A stretch of 64,000 bases of DNA from the NCBI RefSeq assembly GCF_018398875.1, contig NZ_JAGWDK010000024.1:39635-103634 (forward strand). Reading direction: 5' to 3'. The notes beneath the pieces are model-generated. The model was not told where the DNA came from. It was given only the letters and a program-made list of their open reading frames with translations, and did no database searches. Positions 1 to 8,192 of this stretch are shown here, in pieces; positions within the stretch are counted from its first letter, which is position 1; every line of letters begins with the position of its first letter. This stretch comes from Bradyrhizobium sp. sGM-13 (GTDB lineage Bacteria > Pseudomonadota > Alphaproteobacteria > Rhizobiales > Xanthobacteraceae). The translations under genes were made by a program, and so were the position numbers.

Positions 1-1517
1 TCGGTCGGCGTGCAGGTGTAGGCGAGCCCGCCGATGCGGACCATGTCTCCGCCCTGCTGGTAATAGGGGTCGGTGTTGAAGAGATTGTCGCAGATGTCTT
101 CCAGCACGTCCTTGATCTGGCCGCCGGTCATGGTCTGGACATAGGTCTCCGGATAGGTGACGGCGGTCTGCGCCATCACGTCCTCCATCGTCAGCGGCTG
201 GCCGGCCAGCACAGTGGTACCCCAGCGAAAACCCGGCGACAGCGCGATCTCCGCGTTCAATTCGCCGAGCAGCGCGTCGCAGATCAGTTGATCCATGCTG
301 CCGCTGAAATTGCCGCGGCGATAGAGCAGGCGGTCGGCGACGCCGACCTTCTCGCTGAGCGCAACTGCCTGCGGCTCGCGGATCTCGTCGATCAGCGCCA
401 GCATCGCCGGATCGGGCTTTAGCAGTTCCGAGAACACCGGCAGCAGCCGATAGCGGACATCCTTGACCTTACCCTTGCCGATCTCGAGGTCGAGCACCGC
501 CAGAAACTTGCCGTTCGAGCCGGCATTGGTGACGAGCGTGGTGCCGCCTGTGTTGGTGACGGCAATCGGCTGCGGCACGGCGTCATGGGTATGGCCACCG
601 AGAATGACGTCGATGCCGGTGACGCGGCTGGCGAGCTTGAGATCGACATCCATGCCGTTGTGCGAGAGCAGAACGACGGCGTCGACCTTGTCGGTGTTAC
701 GATGCGTATCGACGAGTTTCTGCAGCTCCTCGTCGCGGATGCCGAACTTCCAGTCCGGCGTAAAGCGCTTCGGATGGGCGATCGGCACGTAGGGGAACGC
801 CTGTCCGATCACGGCAACGCGATGCCCACCGATTTCCTTGATGACGGACGGCTTGAACACGCGCCCCGATGCCGGGTCGAAGGCCTTGGCGTCGTTGAAG
901 GCGGCTTCTTCAGTGAGATAGACGTTCTGCGCCAGGAACTCGCCCTTGAAGCGCTCGAGGTTGGCGCGCAGCGCCTTCTCGCCATAGGTGAATTCCCAAT
1001 GGCCGGTCATCGCCTCGATGCCGAGCAGGTTGGCGGCCTCCACCATGTCGACGCCACGCATCGTATTGGCGAGACCGGTGCCCTGCCAGAGATCGCCGCC
1101 GTCGAGCAACAGCGTCCGGCCGGAGCCGGCCTCGCTGCGCATGCGATCAATCAACGTCTTTAGATGCGCGAAGCCGCCGAGCTTGCCGAACCGGCTGGCG
1201 GCCTTCTCGAACTCGAGGCAGGTGAAAGCATAGGCATCGGCACTGTCCGGTCGGATGCCGAAGCGATCGAGAAAGGCGCGTCCGACCAGATGCGGCGGGT
1301 TGCCCTGCATCGGTCCAACACCGAGATTGACGCTCGGCTCGCGGAAGAACACCGGCCGAAGCTGCGCGTGCGTATCCGTGATGTGCAGGATACGTGCATT
1401 GCCGAACCGCTCGAGATCGTAAACGCCATTATCGGCGCCGCGCGCCAGCCGTGGCAGGCTGCCCGACAGGGTGGCAGCGCCCGCTAGCGTCAGAAAATCG
1501 CGGCGGCGGATGGTCAT
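1..1517 (-). CDS. soxB: SoxB thiosulfohydrolase (C-terminus beyond window edge)
   Basis: Periplasmic dimanganese hydrolase of the Sox system that releases sulfate from the SoxY-bound cysteine S-thiosulfonate. I translated it directly from the minus strand; about 505 codons are present and the C-terminus is cut by the window edge. The N-terminus carries a twin-arginine motif (RRRDFL at residues 4-9). Metal and active-site motifs of the 5'-nucleotidase/SoxB family are visible: DTHAQ (about 48-52), the GHWEFTYG block and GGHTHD. It is the last gene of the minus-strand sox operon, starting 26 bases after the stop of the SoxXA-binding protein gene. The identification is secure; only the end is missing. 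Confidence 0.95.
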   Translation of the reverse strand, partial: MTIRRRDFLTLAGAATLSGSLPRLARGADNGVYDLERFGNARILHITDTHAQLRPVFFREPSVNLGVGPMQGNPPHLVGRAFLDRFGIRPDSADAYAFTCLEFEKAASRFGKLGGFAHLKTLIDRMRSEAGSGRTLLLDGGDLWQGTGLANTMRGVDMVEAANLLGIEAMTGHWEFTYGEKALRANLERFKGEFLAQNVYLTEEAAFNDAKAFDPASGRVFKPSVIKEIGGHRVAVIGQAFPYVPIAHPKRFTPDWKFGIRDEELQKLVDTHRNTDKVDAVVLLSHNGMDVDLKLASRVTGIDVILGGHTHDAVPQPIAVTNTGGTTLVTNAGSNGKFLAVLDLEIGKGKVKDVRYRLLPVFSELLKPDPAMLALIDEIREPQAVALSEKVGVADRLLYRRGNFSGSMDQLICDALLGELNAEIALSPGFRWGTTVLAGQPLTMEDVMAQTAVTYPETYVQTMTGGQIKDVLEDICDNLFNTDPYYQQGGDMVRIGGLAYTCTPT

Positions 1518-1543
1518 GCGGGTCTCCGCGCGTCGTAACGGTG

Positions 1544-1861
1544 TCAGCGTATTTCCAGGTCCTTCCAGCGGGTCTTCTCGCTGGTGGCCTGGAAGATCGA
1601 AGCTTTGGCCAGCGCCTCCGCTTCCTTGGCCGACGCGGTGGCCTTATCGAAGTCACCCGCATCCGCTGCCTTCTTCGCCGCCGCCAGCGTGTTCGCCGTG
1701 GTGGTCCATTGGTTGCGTAGCTTGCCGGCCTCCTTATTGGCGGCCTCGGCCGCGGCGTAGGCTGCCTTGAATTCGTCCTCAGAGCCCGCGGCGAGCGCGG
1801 GCACAGCACCCGCGGCAAATAGTGACAGAACTAATGCGGATTTCTGCATCAAGTTCCTCAT
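1544..1861 (-). CDS. SoxXA-binding protein (SoxK/SAXB-like)
   Basis: Small exported protein of 105 residues. The N-terminus is a signal peptide (hydrophobic stretch after MRNLMQK, ending near ALA-AG), followed by an alanine/lysine-rich helical domain with repeated A-E-A-x-x-K patterns. Proteins of this kind between soxA and soxB bind the SoxXA cytochrome and stimulate it. The ATG at 1861 overlaps the soxA stop (ATGA), indicating translational coupling; an in-frame ATG at 1849 is an alternative start. The assignment rests on position and composition more than on a catalytic motif. Confidence 0.7.
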   Translation of the reverse strand: MRNLMQKSALVLSLFAAGAVPALAAGSEDEFKAAYAAAEAANKEAGKLRNQWTTTANTLAAAKKAADAGDFDKATASAKEAEALAKASIFQATSEKTRWKDLEIR

Positions 1862-2724
1862 GGCCGCGCTCCCGGACCTGAAATCGGCAGTCCGTTGCTG
1901 ACATAGGACAGGTAATATTCGACATTGCGATATTCGTCGTCCTGCGGGCTGAGCGGCACTGCGCGGATCTGGCTGTTGCAGGTGGTGAAGCGCCGGCTGG
2001 TGGTGCCCATGCCGCTCCATTCGGAGCGGTAGATCGGCATTGCGTTGACGATGCCAAGCGCGGGCGCAAGCACCTCAGCGCGGATCCGTTCGCCCGGGCT
2101 CTGCACATGGCAGGTGGCGCAGGAGAAGTTGAGCTGTCCGCGCCGGGTGTAGAAATATTCTTTGCCGTTTTCGTAAGCCGCGAGCGCGCGCGGATCGTTC
2201 GGGATCTTGATGTCCATCGGCTTGCCGCGCGAGGTGAAGGCCATGTAGGCGGTCAGCGCCGCCATTTCGTCCCTTACGTAGGAATAGGGCGGTTCGCCAT
2301 TAGCCTCGCGGCAGCGGTTCAAGGCCAATTCAAGCGTGATGACCTTGCCTTCCTTCTCGTCGAAGTAAGGGTAGTTCTGGCGGATGCCGATGCCACCGTT
2401 CGGGAAGCAGTCGGCATAAGTCTTGCCGTTCTTGAACGGCTTGGAGAACATCTCCTTGCCCATTTCGAGCGAGAACTCGTAGGGCGGGAACTGTTCCTTC
2501 TCCTGCCACTGCCGATAAAGGTCCTCGTTCATCGAATAGGGACCGTTGACGAAGTCCTCGAACTTTACCTTGGGAAATTTGTCTCTGAAGAACTTCTGGA
2601 ACGCCTTGGCGTCGGCGACAGGATCGATCTTGTCGTCGGCTGCCAACAGCGGCGCGCCCGCCAGCGTCAGCGCGGCCAGCGCAATCGTGGCGGATGCCAG
2701 AAAGATCGCGGATCGCAGCTTCAT
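1858..2724 (-). CDS. soxA: SoxA, cysteine S-thiosulfotransferase cytochrome subunit
   Basis: Diheme-family c-type cytochrome subunit of SoxXA that, with SoxX, oxidatively links thiosulfate to the SoxY carrier cysteine. It has 288 residues with a signal peptide (about 1-28). One heme motif, CATCH, is at 202-206. The catalytic cysteine lies in FTTCN (C249). The region that holds a first heme in diheme SoxA has only isolated cysteines (C106 in YADCFPNGG and C138), so this looks like a monoheme form with a disulfide there. The start overlaps the soxZ stop by four bases (ATGA). Confidence 0.95.
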   Translation of the reverse strand: MKLRSAIFLASATIALAALTLAGAPLLAADDKIDPVADAKAFQKFFRDKFPKVKFEDFVNGPYSMNEDLYRQWQEKEQFPPYEFSLEMGKEMFSKPFKNGKTYADCFPNGGIGIRQNYPYFDEKEGKVITLELALNRCREANGEPPYSYVRDEMAALTAYMAFTSRGKPMDIKIPNDPRALAAYENGKEYFYTRRGQLNFSCATCHVQSPGERIRAEVLAPALGIVNAMPIYRSEWSGMGTTSRRFTTCNSQIRAVPLSPQDDEYRNVEYYLSYVSNGLPISGPGARP

Positions 2725-3032
2725 TGGATCTTCGCCGTAGTGGTGTCGGTCGCGCCCTTGTTATCGACCCAACTGATCTTCAGCTCGTCGCCCTTCTTGG
2801 CTCCCTTGAACGCGAACTTCACATAGGGGTCCTTGGAGATACCACCGCCCCAATCGGCGGCGAACACGTTCTTGCCGTCATGCTCGAAGGTGAGCTGCTG
2901 GATGAAGTGCGGCGGAATGGTCTCGCCCTTGGCGTTCTTGATGAACCCGGAATCCATCGGGTGCTGGATCAGTGCCTGCACCTCGGTGATGTCGCCGTTC
3001 GAAGAAGCGCGCACGCGAATGGTGGATGCCAT
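2721..3032 (-). CDS. soxZ: SoxZ sulfur-carrier scaffold
   Basis: A 103-residue beta-sandwich protein that forms the SoxYZ heterodimer carrying sulfur intermediates in the periplasm. It has no signal peptide, as is usual for SoxZ, which is co-exported with the Tat substrate SoxY. Typical stretches are IRVRA near the N-terminus, the HPM motif near residue 25 and DWGGGISKDPY near 60-70. It lies 16 bases downstream of soxY and overlaps soxA at its stop. Confidence 0.95.
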   Translation of the reverse strand: MASTIRVRASSNGDITEVQALIQHPMDSGFIKNAKGETIPPHFIQQLTFEHDGKNVFAADWGGGISKDPYVKFAFKGAKKGDELKISWVDNKGATDTTTAKIQ

Positions 3033-3048
3033 GTGAGTTCTCCCTGCC

Positions 3049-3543
3049 TTAACCGCCGCAACCGCCGACCGTGACTTTGACTTCCTTAGAGGCGCTGTAG
3101 AGCTTGCCGCCGGCTTCCACCAGCACGGTCACGTTGCTGGTCTTGGCCATCTTGATGCGGTTGGCGACGCTCGGCAGCGTGCCGGCCGGGATGTTGTACT
3201 TTGCGATCAGCACGTTCGGATTTTCGCTGACGAGGAACGCAACCGAGGTTACGTCGGCAAGGCTTGTAGAGACCGAGATCGGCACCACGGCGCCGTTCTC
3301 GGCGATTTCGGGCGCGTCCATCTTGACCTTGTCCGATGGCTCAGCAGTCTTGCCGTAGAGCGTCTTGATGACGTCGGCGTCACTCTTCTGCTTAAACGCC
3401 TCTTCCGGGTATTTGTCGTTGGCCGCGGCGAGCGCCGGCGTCAGGCCGAAGGGGAGGTTGCCGAGACCGATGAGCGCGACTGCGCCTGCACCCTGCAGGA
3501 TCAGTCGCCGCGTAGCCGAAAATCCAACATCAATCTTATTCAT
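3049..3543 (-). CDS. soxY: SoxY sulfur-carrier protein
   Basis: Carrier subunit of SoxYZ, 164 residues. Sulfur intermediates are bound on the single cysteine of the C-terminal GGCGG swinging arm, here residues 160-164 at the very end. The N-terminus has a twin-arginine-type signal (TRRLILQGAGAVALIG), consistent with folded export together with SoxZ. It sits 56 bases downstream of soxX and just upstream of soxZ in the same operon. Confidence 0.96.
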   Translation of the reverse strand: MNKIDVGFSATRRLILQGAGAVALIGLGNLPFGLTPALAAANDKYPEEAFKQKSDADVIKTLYGKTAEPSDKVKMDAPEIAENGAVVPISVSTSLADVTSVAFLVSENPNVLIAKYNIPAGTLPSVANRIKMAKTSNVTVLVEAGGKLYSASKEVKVTVGGCGG

Positions 3544-3599
3544 CGAAAATCTCCTAAAGCCTGCGTTGGCACGTCACAGGATTGATTTCTCGTCTTGCG

Positions 3600-3962
3600 T
3601 TAAAGCGTCTGCAGGAAATCCACCACCGCTTCGATTTCCTTCTCCGTCAGGATCCGGTTCCGTCCGAAGGGTGGCATCACGGTGAGCGGATTGCGCAGGG
3701 TCTCGTCGTTGAGGATGGCGACGAGATCCTCGCGCTTCGGATATTTGCTCTTGATGTCGACCAGTTCGGGCCCGATCGTGCCGGGAAGGTTGCCGCCCTT
3801 GATGACATGACAGGTCAGGCAATTGCCCTTGCTGCGGTCGAAGGCCAGCTTGCGGCCTTCATCCACCGCGGACTGCGCCTGCGCGGCGCCCGCGGACGCC
3901 AGAGCGATGAGCAGTGCCAACGCCGGCAGCTTTGCGGATTTCGTCGGGAAATGATCGGTCAC
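3600..3962 (-). CDS. soxX: SoxX monoheme cytochrome c
   Basis: Small cytochrome subunit of SoxXA, 120 residues from a GTG start at 3962. I chose this start because it gives a clean signal peptide (LPALALLIALASAGAAQA) and lies 17 bases after the soxD stop; the longer open frame reaches back into soxD and has no plausible signal. The heme motif CLTCH is at about 48-52 and the axial methionine at M96 in VMPPFG. It accepts electrons from the SoxA reaction and passes them to small cytochromes. Confidence 0.9.
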   Translation of the reverse strand: MTDHFPTKSAKLPALALLIALASAGAAQAQSAVDEGRKLAFDRSKGNCLTCHVIKGGNLPGTIGPELVDIKSKYPKREDLVAILNDETLRNPLTVMPPFGRNRILTEKEIEAVVDFLQTL

Positions 3963-3979
3963 AGGCGTTTCCGTAATTT

Positions 3980-4654
3980 CTACTTCTGTTGCATCGTGTC
4001 GAGCGGCCCGGTCGTGCGCGGCGTCAGATTCCTGCCCTCGGCCGTCGACGATATCCTGACATCGGCGGCGTTGACGCAATCGTTCATGCAGGGCTTTGTC
4101 ATCGTATCGGGGCGCGGATCGGTCCAGATGAAATTGTCGCGATTGCGCATTTTGACTTTCGGCAAACTGTTGCGATCGGCAACGAATTCATGGGGAACGA
4201 GATCGTTAAGGTTCAGAATATAGGCGGTCAAAGCATAAACGTCATCCGCTGACAATGTATGCGGCGCCTGCATCGGCATGGCGCGGTTAATATAGTCCCA
4301 CAGGGTCGGGGCGAACGGCCAGTAGCTGCCGACCGTCGGCTCCGGGCGCTCGTCCCGTAGCGATCCGACGCCGCCCACCAGTTTCGGAAACCGACCTTCG
4401 CCCTCGCCGAAGGTTCCATGGCACGCCGCGCATTGTTCGGCATAAACCTCCGCGCCCCGGTCGACGGTGCCGTTGCCGGGCGGCAGGCCCGTTCCGTCCT
4501 CGCCGCGCACGTCGATGTCCCATCCGGCGATCTGCGCCGGCGTGGCCACGCTGCCGTAACCGAACGAGCCCGGTTCGGCCGCGCCGGCGAGGTTTGCGGC
4601 GCAGGCAAGCAGAATGGCTATGATCGGCAGGCAAATCTTACGCGAGCTGTACAT
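3980..4654 (-). CDS. soxD: SoxD-like c-type cytochrome
   Basis: Cytochrome partner of the SoxC molybdoenzyme; SoxCD removes six electrons from the SoxY-bound sulfane sulfur. It has 224 residues from ATG 4654, preceded by GGAAG, with a signal peptide (about 1-25). There is a single heme motif, CAACH at 75-79, and a methionine-rich AMPMQAP region. Two later cysteines (near MTKPCMNDC) do not form CxxCH. Well-studied SoxD proteins are longer and carry two hemes, so this is a short monoheme variant. Its start overlaps the end of soxC by 17 bases. Confidence 0.85.
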   Translation of the reverse strand: MYSSRKICLPIIAILLACAANLAGAAEPGSFGYGSVATPAQIAGWDIDVRGEDGTGLPPGNGTVDRGAEVYAEQCAACHGTFGEGEGRFPKLVGGVGSLRDERPEPTVGSYWPFAPTLWDYINRAMPMQAPHTLSADDVYALTAYILNLNDLVPHEFVADRNSLPKVKMRNRDNFIWTDPRPDTMTKPCMNDCVNAADVRISSTAEGRNLTPRTTGPLDTMQQK

Positions 4655-5996
4655 TGAAGACGCTTCCGTCTGATTTGACCTGCCAGGTCTGGATCGAATT
4701 GTTGTGGTAGACCGAGTTTGAGCCGCGCTGTGCGCGCAGTTGTGCAATTGTCGGCTGCACATAACCGTTCTCGTCAATAACGCGGGATGCGACCAGCGCG
4801 GGCCGGCCGTCCCAGCGCCAGGGCAGGGTGAATTTCGTCAGCGCCTTCGACAACACCGGCTCGTGCAGCCGCGCGGTCTGCCAGTTGACGCCGCCGTCCA
4901 TGGAGACATCAACGCGCTTGACCTTGCCGTTGCCGGTCCAGGCCAGTCCCCGGATTTCATAGAGGCCGGGCCCATCGAGCGGCTTCTCGGGGCAGGGAAA
5001 CGTGACGACCGATTTGGCGTCGATCAGCCAGGTGAAGCCGCGCGAGGTGCCGTCCGGCATCAGGTCGGTATATTTCGAGGTTTCCTCGCGGGTGTGCCAT
5101 GGCTTTTCGCCGAGCTTGATCCGGCGCAGCCATTTGATGTTGACGTTGCCTTCCCAGCCCGGCACCACCAGCCGCAGCGGGTAGCCCTGTTCGGGCCGCA
5201 GCGCCTCACCGTTTTGCGCATAGACCACGAGGCAATCGTCGAGGCATTTGTCGAGCGGCAGGCTGCGGTTCATATGCGCGCCGTCGGCGCCTTCGACCAT
5301 CGCCCACTTCGCCTGCTTCTTGATGCCGACCTCCTCCAGCAGCGTCGACAGCTTGACCCCGGTCCATTCCGCGCAACTGACCATGCCGTGGCTGAACTGC
5401 AGCGAGTTCATTTGCGCGGCGCGCCAGTTCATGCCGCCATTGGCCGGGCATTCGATGAAATGGATGCGCGACACGGATGGGAAGCGCATGATGTCCTTCA
5501 TGGTGAGAAGCAGCGGGCGCTCGACCAGCCCGTGGATCATCAGCTTGTGCTGCGCCGGGTCGATATCAGGGCGGCCGGCGTGATGGCGCTCGAAGAACAA
5601 CCCGTTCGGCGTGATGATGCCGTGCAGGTCCTGCAGCGGAGAAAAGCTCACTGACGATTCCGCGCTCGCCGTCAACCAGGGCACGTTGCGGCGGATGACG
5701 GAAGCTTCGGTATCGGCCGGGCGGCCATAGGGCCGGTCGACCACGCCGGCGCCGATCGATTGCGACCAGGGCGCGTCTGCGGGGGGAGATTCCTGCGCCG
5801 GGTCCGCTATGGCCTGTTTGCCGCCAACGGCAAGGCTGCCGGTCAGGGCTGCGCCGAGGCCAAGGAAGCGGCGGCGTCCCATCGGGATATCCGGGGCGGG
5901 GGGATCGGAGAGAACAGCCTTGCTGCGTAACGGGTCTGGCCGCACGTTTTCTTCCCCTTGCGGCCACATCGCCGCATCATTTTTTGCTTTTTTCAA
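4638..5996 (-). CDS. soxC: SoxC sulfane dehydrogenase (molybdopterin subunit)
   Basis: Molybdenum-cofactor subunit of sulfane dehydrogenase SoxCD, sulfite-oxidase family, 452 residues. A Tat signal motif (GRRRFLGLG) lies near residues 40-48 after a short leader. The molybdenum-ligating cysteine is C183 in HFIECPANGG, followed by the molybdopterin-binding fold and a C-terminal dimerisation domain (GLYEIRGLAWTGNGKV onward). It is the first gene of the sox operon and diverges from the ArsR-type regulator at 6102 across a palindrome-bearing intergenic region. Confidence 0.95.
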   Translation of the reverse strand: MKKAKNDAAMWPQGEENVRPDPLRSKAVLSDPPAPDIPMGRRRFLGLGAALTGSLAVGGKQAIADPAQESPPADAPWSQSIGAGVVDRPYGRPADTEASVIRRNVPWLTASAESSVSFSPLQDLHGIITPNGLFFERHHAGRPDIDPAQHKLMIHGLVERPLLLTMKDIMRFPSVSRIHFIECPANGGMNWRAAQMNSLQFSHGMVSCAEWTGVKLSTLLEEVGIKKQAKWAMVEGADGAHMNRSLPLDKCLDDCLVVYAQNGEALRPEQGYPLRLVVPGWEGNVNIKWLRRIKLGEKPWHTREETSKYTDLMPDGTSRGFTWLIDAKSVVTFPCPEKPLDGPGLYEIRGLAWTGNGKVKRVDVSMDGGVNWQTARLHEPVLSKALTKFTLPWRWDGRPALVASRVIDENGYVQPTIAQLRAQRGSNSVYHNNSIQTWQVKSDGSVFNVQLA

Positions 5997-6011
5997 CCGG
6001 TATCCACATTT

Positions 6012-6032
6012 ACTAATTTAGTCAATGCTAAA
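6012..6032. promoter_or_regulatory. Candidate SoxR/BigR-type operator
   Basis: The soxC-soxR intergenic region holds two overlapping dyads. One is ACTAA-T-TTAGT (6012-6022) and the other is TTTAG-TCAATG-CTAAA (6017-6032). This AT-rich patch in GC-rich surroundings lies between the divergent start codons at 5996 and 6102, where an ArsR-family repressor of sox genes would bind. The dyads are seen directly; the binding role is inferred. Confidence 0.6.
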
Positions 6033-6101
6033 GAAAGGCCGGCGCACTAGTATGGTAGTGTGTGCTTCGCAGGCGCGGAAAATGATACTGGATTTGCAGT
6101 G

Positions 6102-6491
6102 ATGAGAGCAGCCGCCCCGGCAGCCCAAGAGACAGAGCAACCGACTACGCAACAGACCGCCTTCGCTCCCGGCGTCGACGACGCGGCGGCGCTGAAGAAG
6201 CTGGCAAAGCAGGCCGGTGACGCCGCGCAGCTCCTGAAAATGCTCGCCAATGAGAAGCGTCTGCTGATCCTCTGCTTTCTCGCCGTGCGCGGAGAGATGA
6301 CCGTGGGCGAGCTGGTCGCTGTCGTGAATCTCAGCCAATCCGCACTGTCGCAGCATCTGGCGAAATTGCGCGCCGATGGGCTGGTGGAATTCCGGCGGAC
6401 CTCGCAGACGCTGCATTATCGCGTTGCCGACCAGCGTACACTACGTCTGCTTGGGGTGTTGAAGGAGATATTCTGCGGCGATCTGAAGTGA
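6102..6491 (+). CDS. soxR: ArsR-family sulfur-responsive regulator (SoxR/BigR class)
   Basis: Winged-helix repressor of 129 residues. The recognition region is LSQSALSQHLAKLRADGLV (about 77-95). Two cysteines, C58 in LILCFL and C125 in EIFCGD, match the two-cysteine layout of the BigR/SqrR/SoxR persulfide sensors, in which reactive sulfur forms a di- or tetrasulfide link and releases DNA. I prefer ATG 6102; a GTG at 6060 in the same frame would add 14 residues. Divergent placement next to soxC makes control of the sox operon the natural role. Confidence 0.85.
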   Translation: MRAAAPAAQETEQPTTQQTAFAPGVDDAAALKKLAKQAGDAAQLLKMLANEKRLLILCFLAVRGEMTVGELVAVVNLSQSALSQHLAKLRADGLVEFRRTSQTLHYRVADQRTLRLLGVLKEIFCGDLK

Positions 6492-6527
6492 TCGCTGTGC
6501 CACTGATTTTTTCGGGACCGAACTGCG

Positions 6528-7214
6528 ATGGCTGAGTATGTGGTGGAATTCGGCAAGGATGGCCGGCCGGTCGAGCCCGACGGCCGGCTCGACGCGGCGG
6601 CATTCCACCGCAACCACGAACCGATCTGGGCGGTGCTGCAGAAATTTCTCACCGGCAAATCCGGTGACGCGCTGGAGGCCGGCAGCGGCACCGGCCAGCA
6701 TGTAGTACATTTCGCAAGGCACACGCCCGACGTCATTTGGTGGCCGAGCGATCTCAATGAACGACATCTGAAGAGCATCGAAGCGTGGCGCACGCATGCC
6801 GGTCTGCCGAACATTCGTTCGCCGCTGCGGGTCGATCTCGCCGATCCAGCCTGGTGCCCAGCGATGCATGACGGCAGCGGACCGGGCAAACTGCTCGCGG
6901 TGTTCTGCGCCAATGTGATCCACATCGCGCCCTGGCGCGTCGCCGAGGGCTTGTTCGCTGGCTCGGCGCGCTATCTCCGCGATGACGGACGGCTGTTTCT
7001 CTATGGCCCGTTCAAGCGCGACGGCAAGCACACCGCGATGAGCAACGCCGTGTTCGACACCAGCCTGCGCGAGCAGGACGCCGAATGGGGCGTGCGCGAT
7101 ATCGCCGACCTCGAGAAGCTCGCCGCAAGCGTTGGCCTCACGCTGGTCGAAACCGAGCTAATGCCCGCCAACAACATGATTCTGACGTTTCGGCGATTGC
7201 ACGGGCCAGCGTAG
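6528..7214 (+). CDS. DUF938-family SAM-dependent methyltransferase
   Basis: Class I methyltransferase-like protein of 228 residues. The glycine-rich SAM site is LEAGSGTGQHVVHFA (about 48-62) and the family-typical NVIHIAPW lies near residues 126-133. The N-terminal AAAFHRNHEPI block is characteristic of DUF938. The substrate is not known to me. It follows the sulfur regulator by 36 bases on the same strand and converges with the next gene; no functional link to sox is evident. Confidence 0.85.
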   Translation: MAEYVVEFGKDGRPVEPDGRLDAAAFHRNHEPIWAVLQKFLTGKSGDALEAGSGTGQHVVHFARHTPDVIWWPSDLNERHLKSIEAWRTHAGLPNIRSPLRVDLADPAWCPAMHDGSGPGKLLAVFCANVIHIAPWRVAEGLFAGSARYLRDDGRLFLYGPFKRDGKHTAMSNAVFDTSLREQDAEWGVRDIADLEKLAASVGLTLVETELMPANNMILTFRRLHGPA

Positions 7215-7228
7215 GCGCTTTCCGCACA

Positions 7229-8098
7229 TCATTGATAGGCGAGGCACCACCCAACTCCGCGAAGCCAGCAGCGCTCATCAGGAATGGATTGGTCGCGGTA
7301 CAGTCGCGTGACTTTCTGCCAGCCGCCACGGGCGAAAGCTGCGGCGAGAGCTCGTTCGGACGCCTCGTCGCGGCTCCCGGCGCAGGGGAAGATCGCAACT
7401 GGCGAGATCCAGTTTGCAAGATAGTCCACAGCTCTTCGCTCAATTCGGAACACTGCGCCGGCACTCGCCATGCGCTCCGGCGCAGTACCGCCAAATCCCT
7501 GATCTGACGTTATCGGTATGATCAGGCGACCGCCATCGGCCAGGCTGTCGAGCCAGCGTGTGGCGGGCCGTGTGCAGCCGGCATTGACGTAGATGACGTC
7601 GGCGGCATCGAACGGCACCTGTGCGCCGTCGCCCTCGATCACGGCGACATTCGCGTAGGGCGCCAGGCTGGCTCTGGCGCGGGCCGCGAGGGCTCCATCA
7701 TATTCGATGGCCGTAACCCGCCCTGACGGTCCAACCAGGTGCGCGAGGATGGCGGTGTAATAGCCTGTGCCCGTTCCGACATGCACCACGTGCTCGCCGA
7801 TGGCGGGTGCGGCCTGGTGAATGAGATGGGCGTGCAACGACGGCTGCCCGTTGTTGACGCCCCGCTCGGGCACGAGCGCGACCAGATCGTCGGTATAGAG
7901 ATAAAGGGGATCGGCGTCGGGTGTCGAAACGTAGTCGCGTAGCCAGCGCCGCACCAGCCAGGGACCGGGCCCAAGAAAGTCCTCGCGGGGAATAGTCGCA
8001 AACGCCTGAGCCAGCCGCGCATCGACAACGCTTGCAGCAGCAAGGACCTGCTTGGCGTAGGCCGCACGAACGATGCGGAGTTCGGCTTGCGCGTTCAT
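7229..8098 (-). CDS. Protein-L-isoaspartate O-methyltransferase-like protein
   Basis: PCMT-family methyltransferase of 289 residues. The SAM motif is VVHVGTGTGYYTAILAHL (about 104-121), with post-motif IEYD and the acidic-loop region EGDG. The N-terminus matches PCMT (AFATIPREDFLGPG). Classical enzymes are about 210 residues and repair isoaspartate in aged proteins; here the C-terminus is extended, so the substrate could differ. It is transcribed divergently from the HicB-like gene at 8193. Confidence 0.8.
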   Translation of the reverse strand: MNAQAELRIVRAAYAKQVLAAASVVDARLAQAFATIPREDFLGPGPWLVRRWLRDYVSTPDADPLYLYTDDLVALVPERGVNNGQPSLHAHLIHQAAPAIGEHVVHVGTGTGYYTAILAHLVGPSGRVTAIEYDGALAARARASLAPYANVAVIEGDGAQVPFDAADVIYVNAGCTRPATRWLDSLADGGRLIIPITSDQGFGGTAPERMASAGAVFRIERRAVDYLANWISPVAIFPCAGSRDEASERALAAAFARGGWQKVTRLYRDQSIPDERCWLRGVGWCLAYQ

Positions 8099-8138
8099 TT
8101 TTGCCCCTCCTCCTGGATCATGTTAGCGTTAATGTGTG

Positions 8139-8166
8139 ATTTGACACACCATTTTGTGTGTTAAAT
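8139..8166. promoter_or_regulatory. Inverted-repeat operator overlapping a promoter
   Basis: An 11-base inverted repeat with one mismatch: ATTTGACACAC (8139-8149), spacer CATTTT, GTGTGTTAAAT (8156-8166). The left arm contains a consensus -35 hexamer TTGACA (8141-8146), and TAAAT at the right end could serve as -10. It lies 27 bases before the HicB-like start codon and between two divergent genes, as expected for an autoregulatory antitoxin operator. The role is inferred. Confidence 0.65.
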
Positions 8167-8192
8167 AGCACAACAATCATGGGGAGGCCAGG

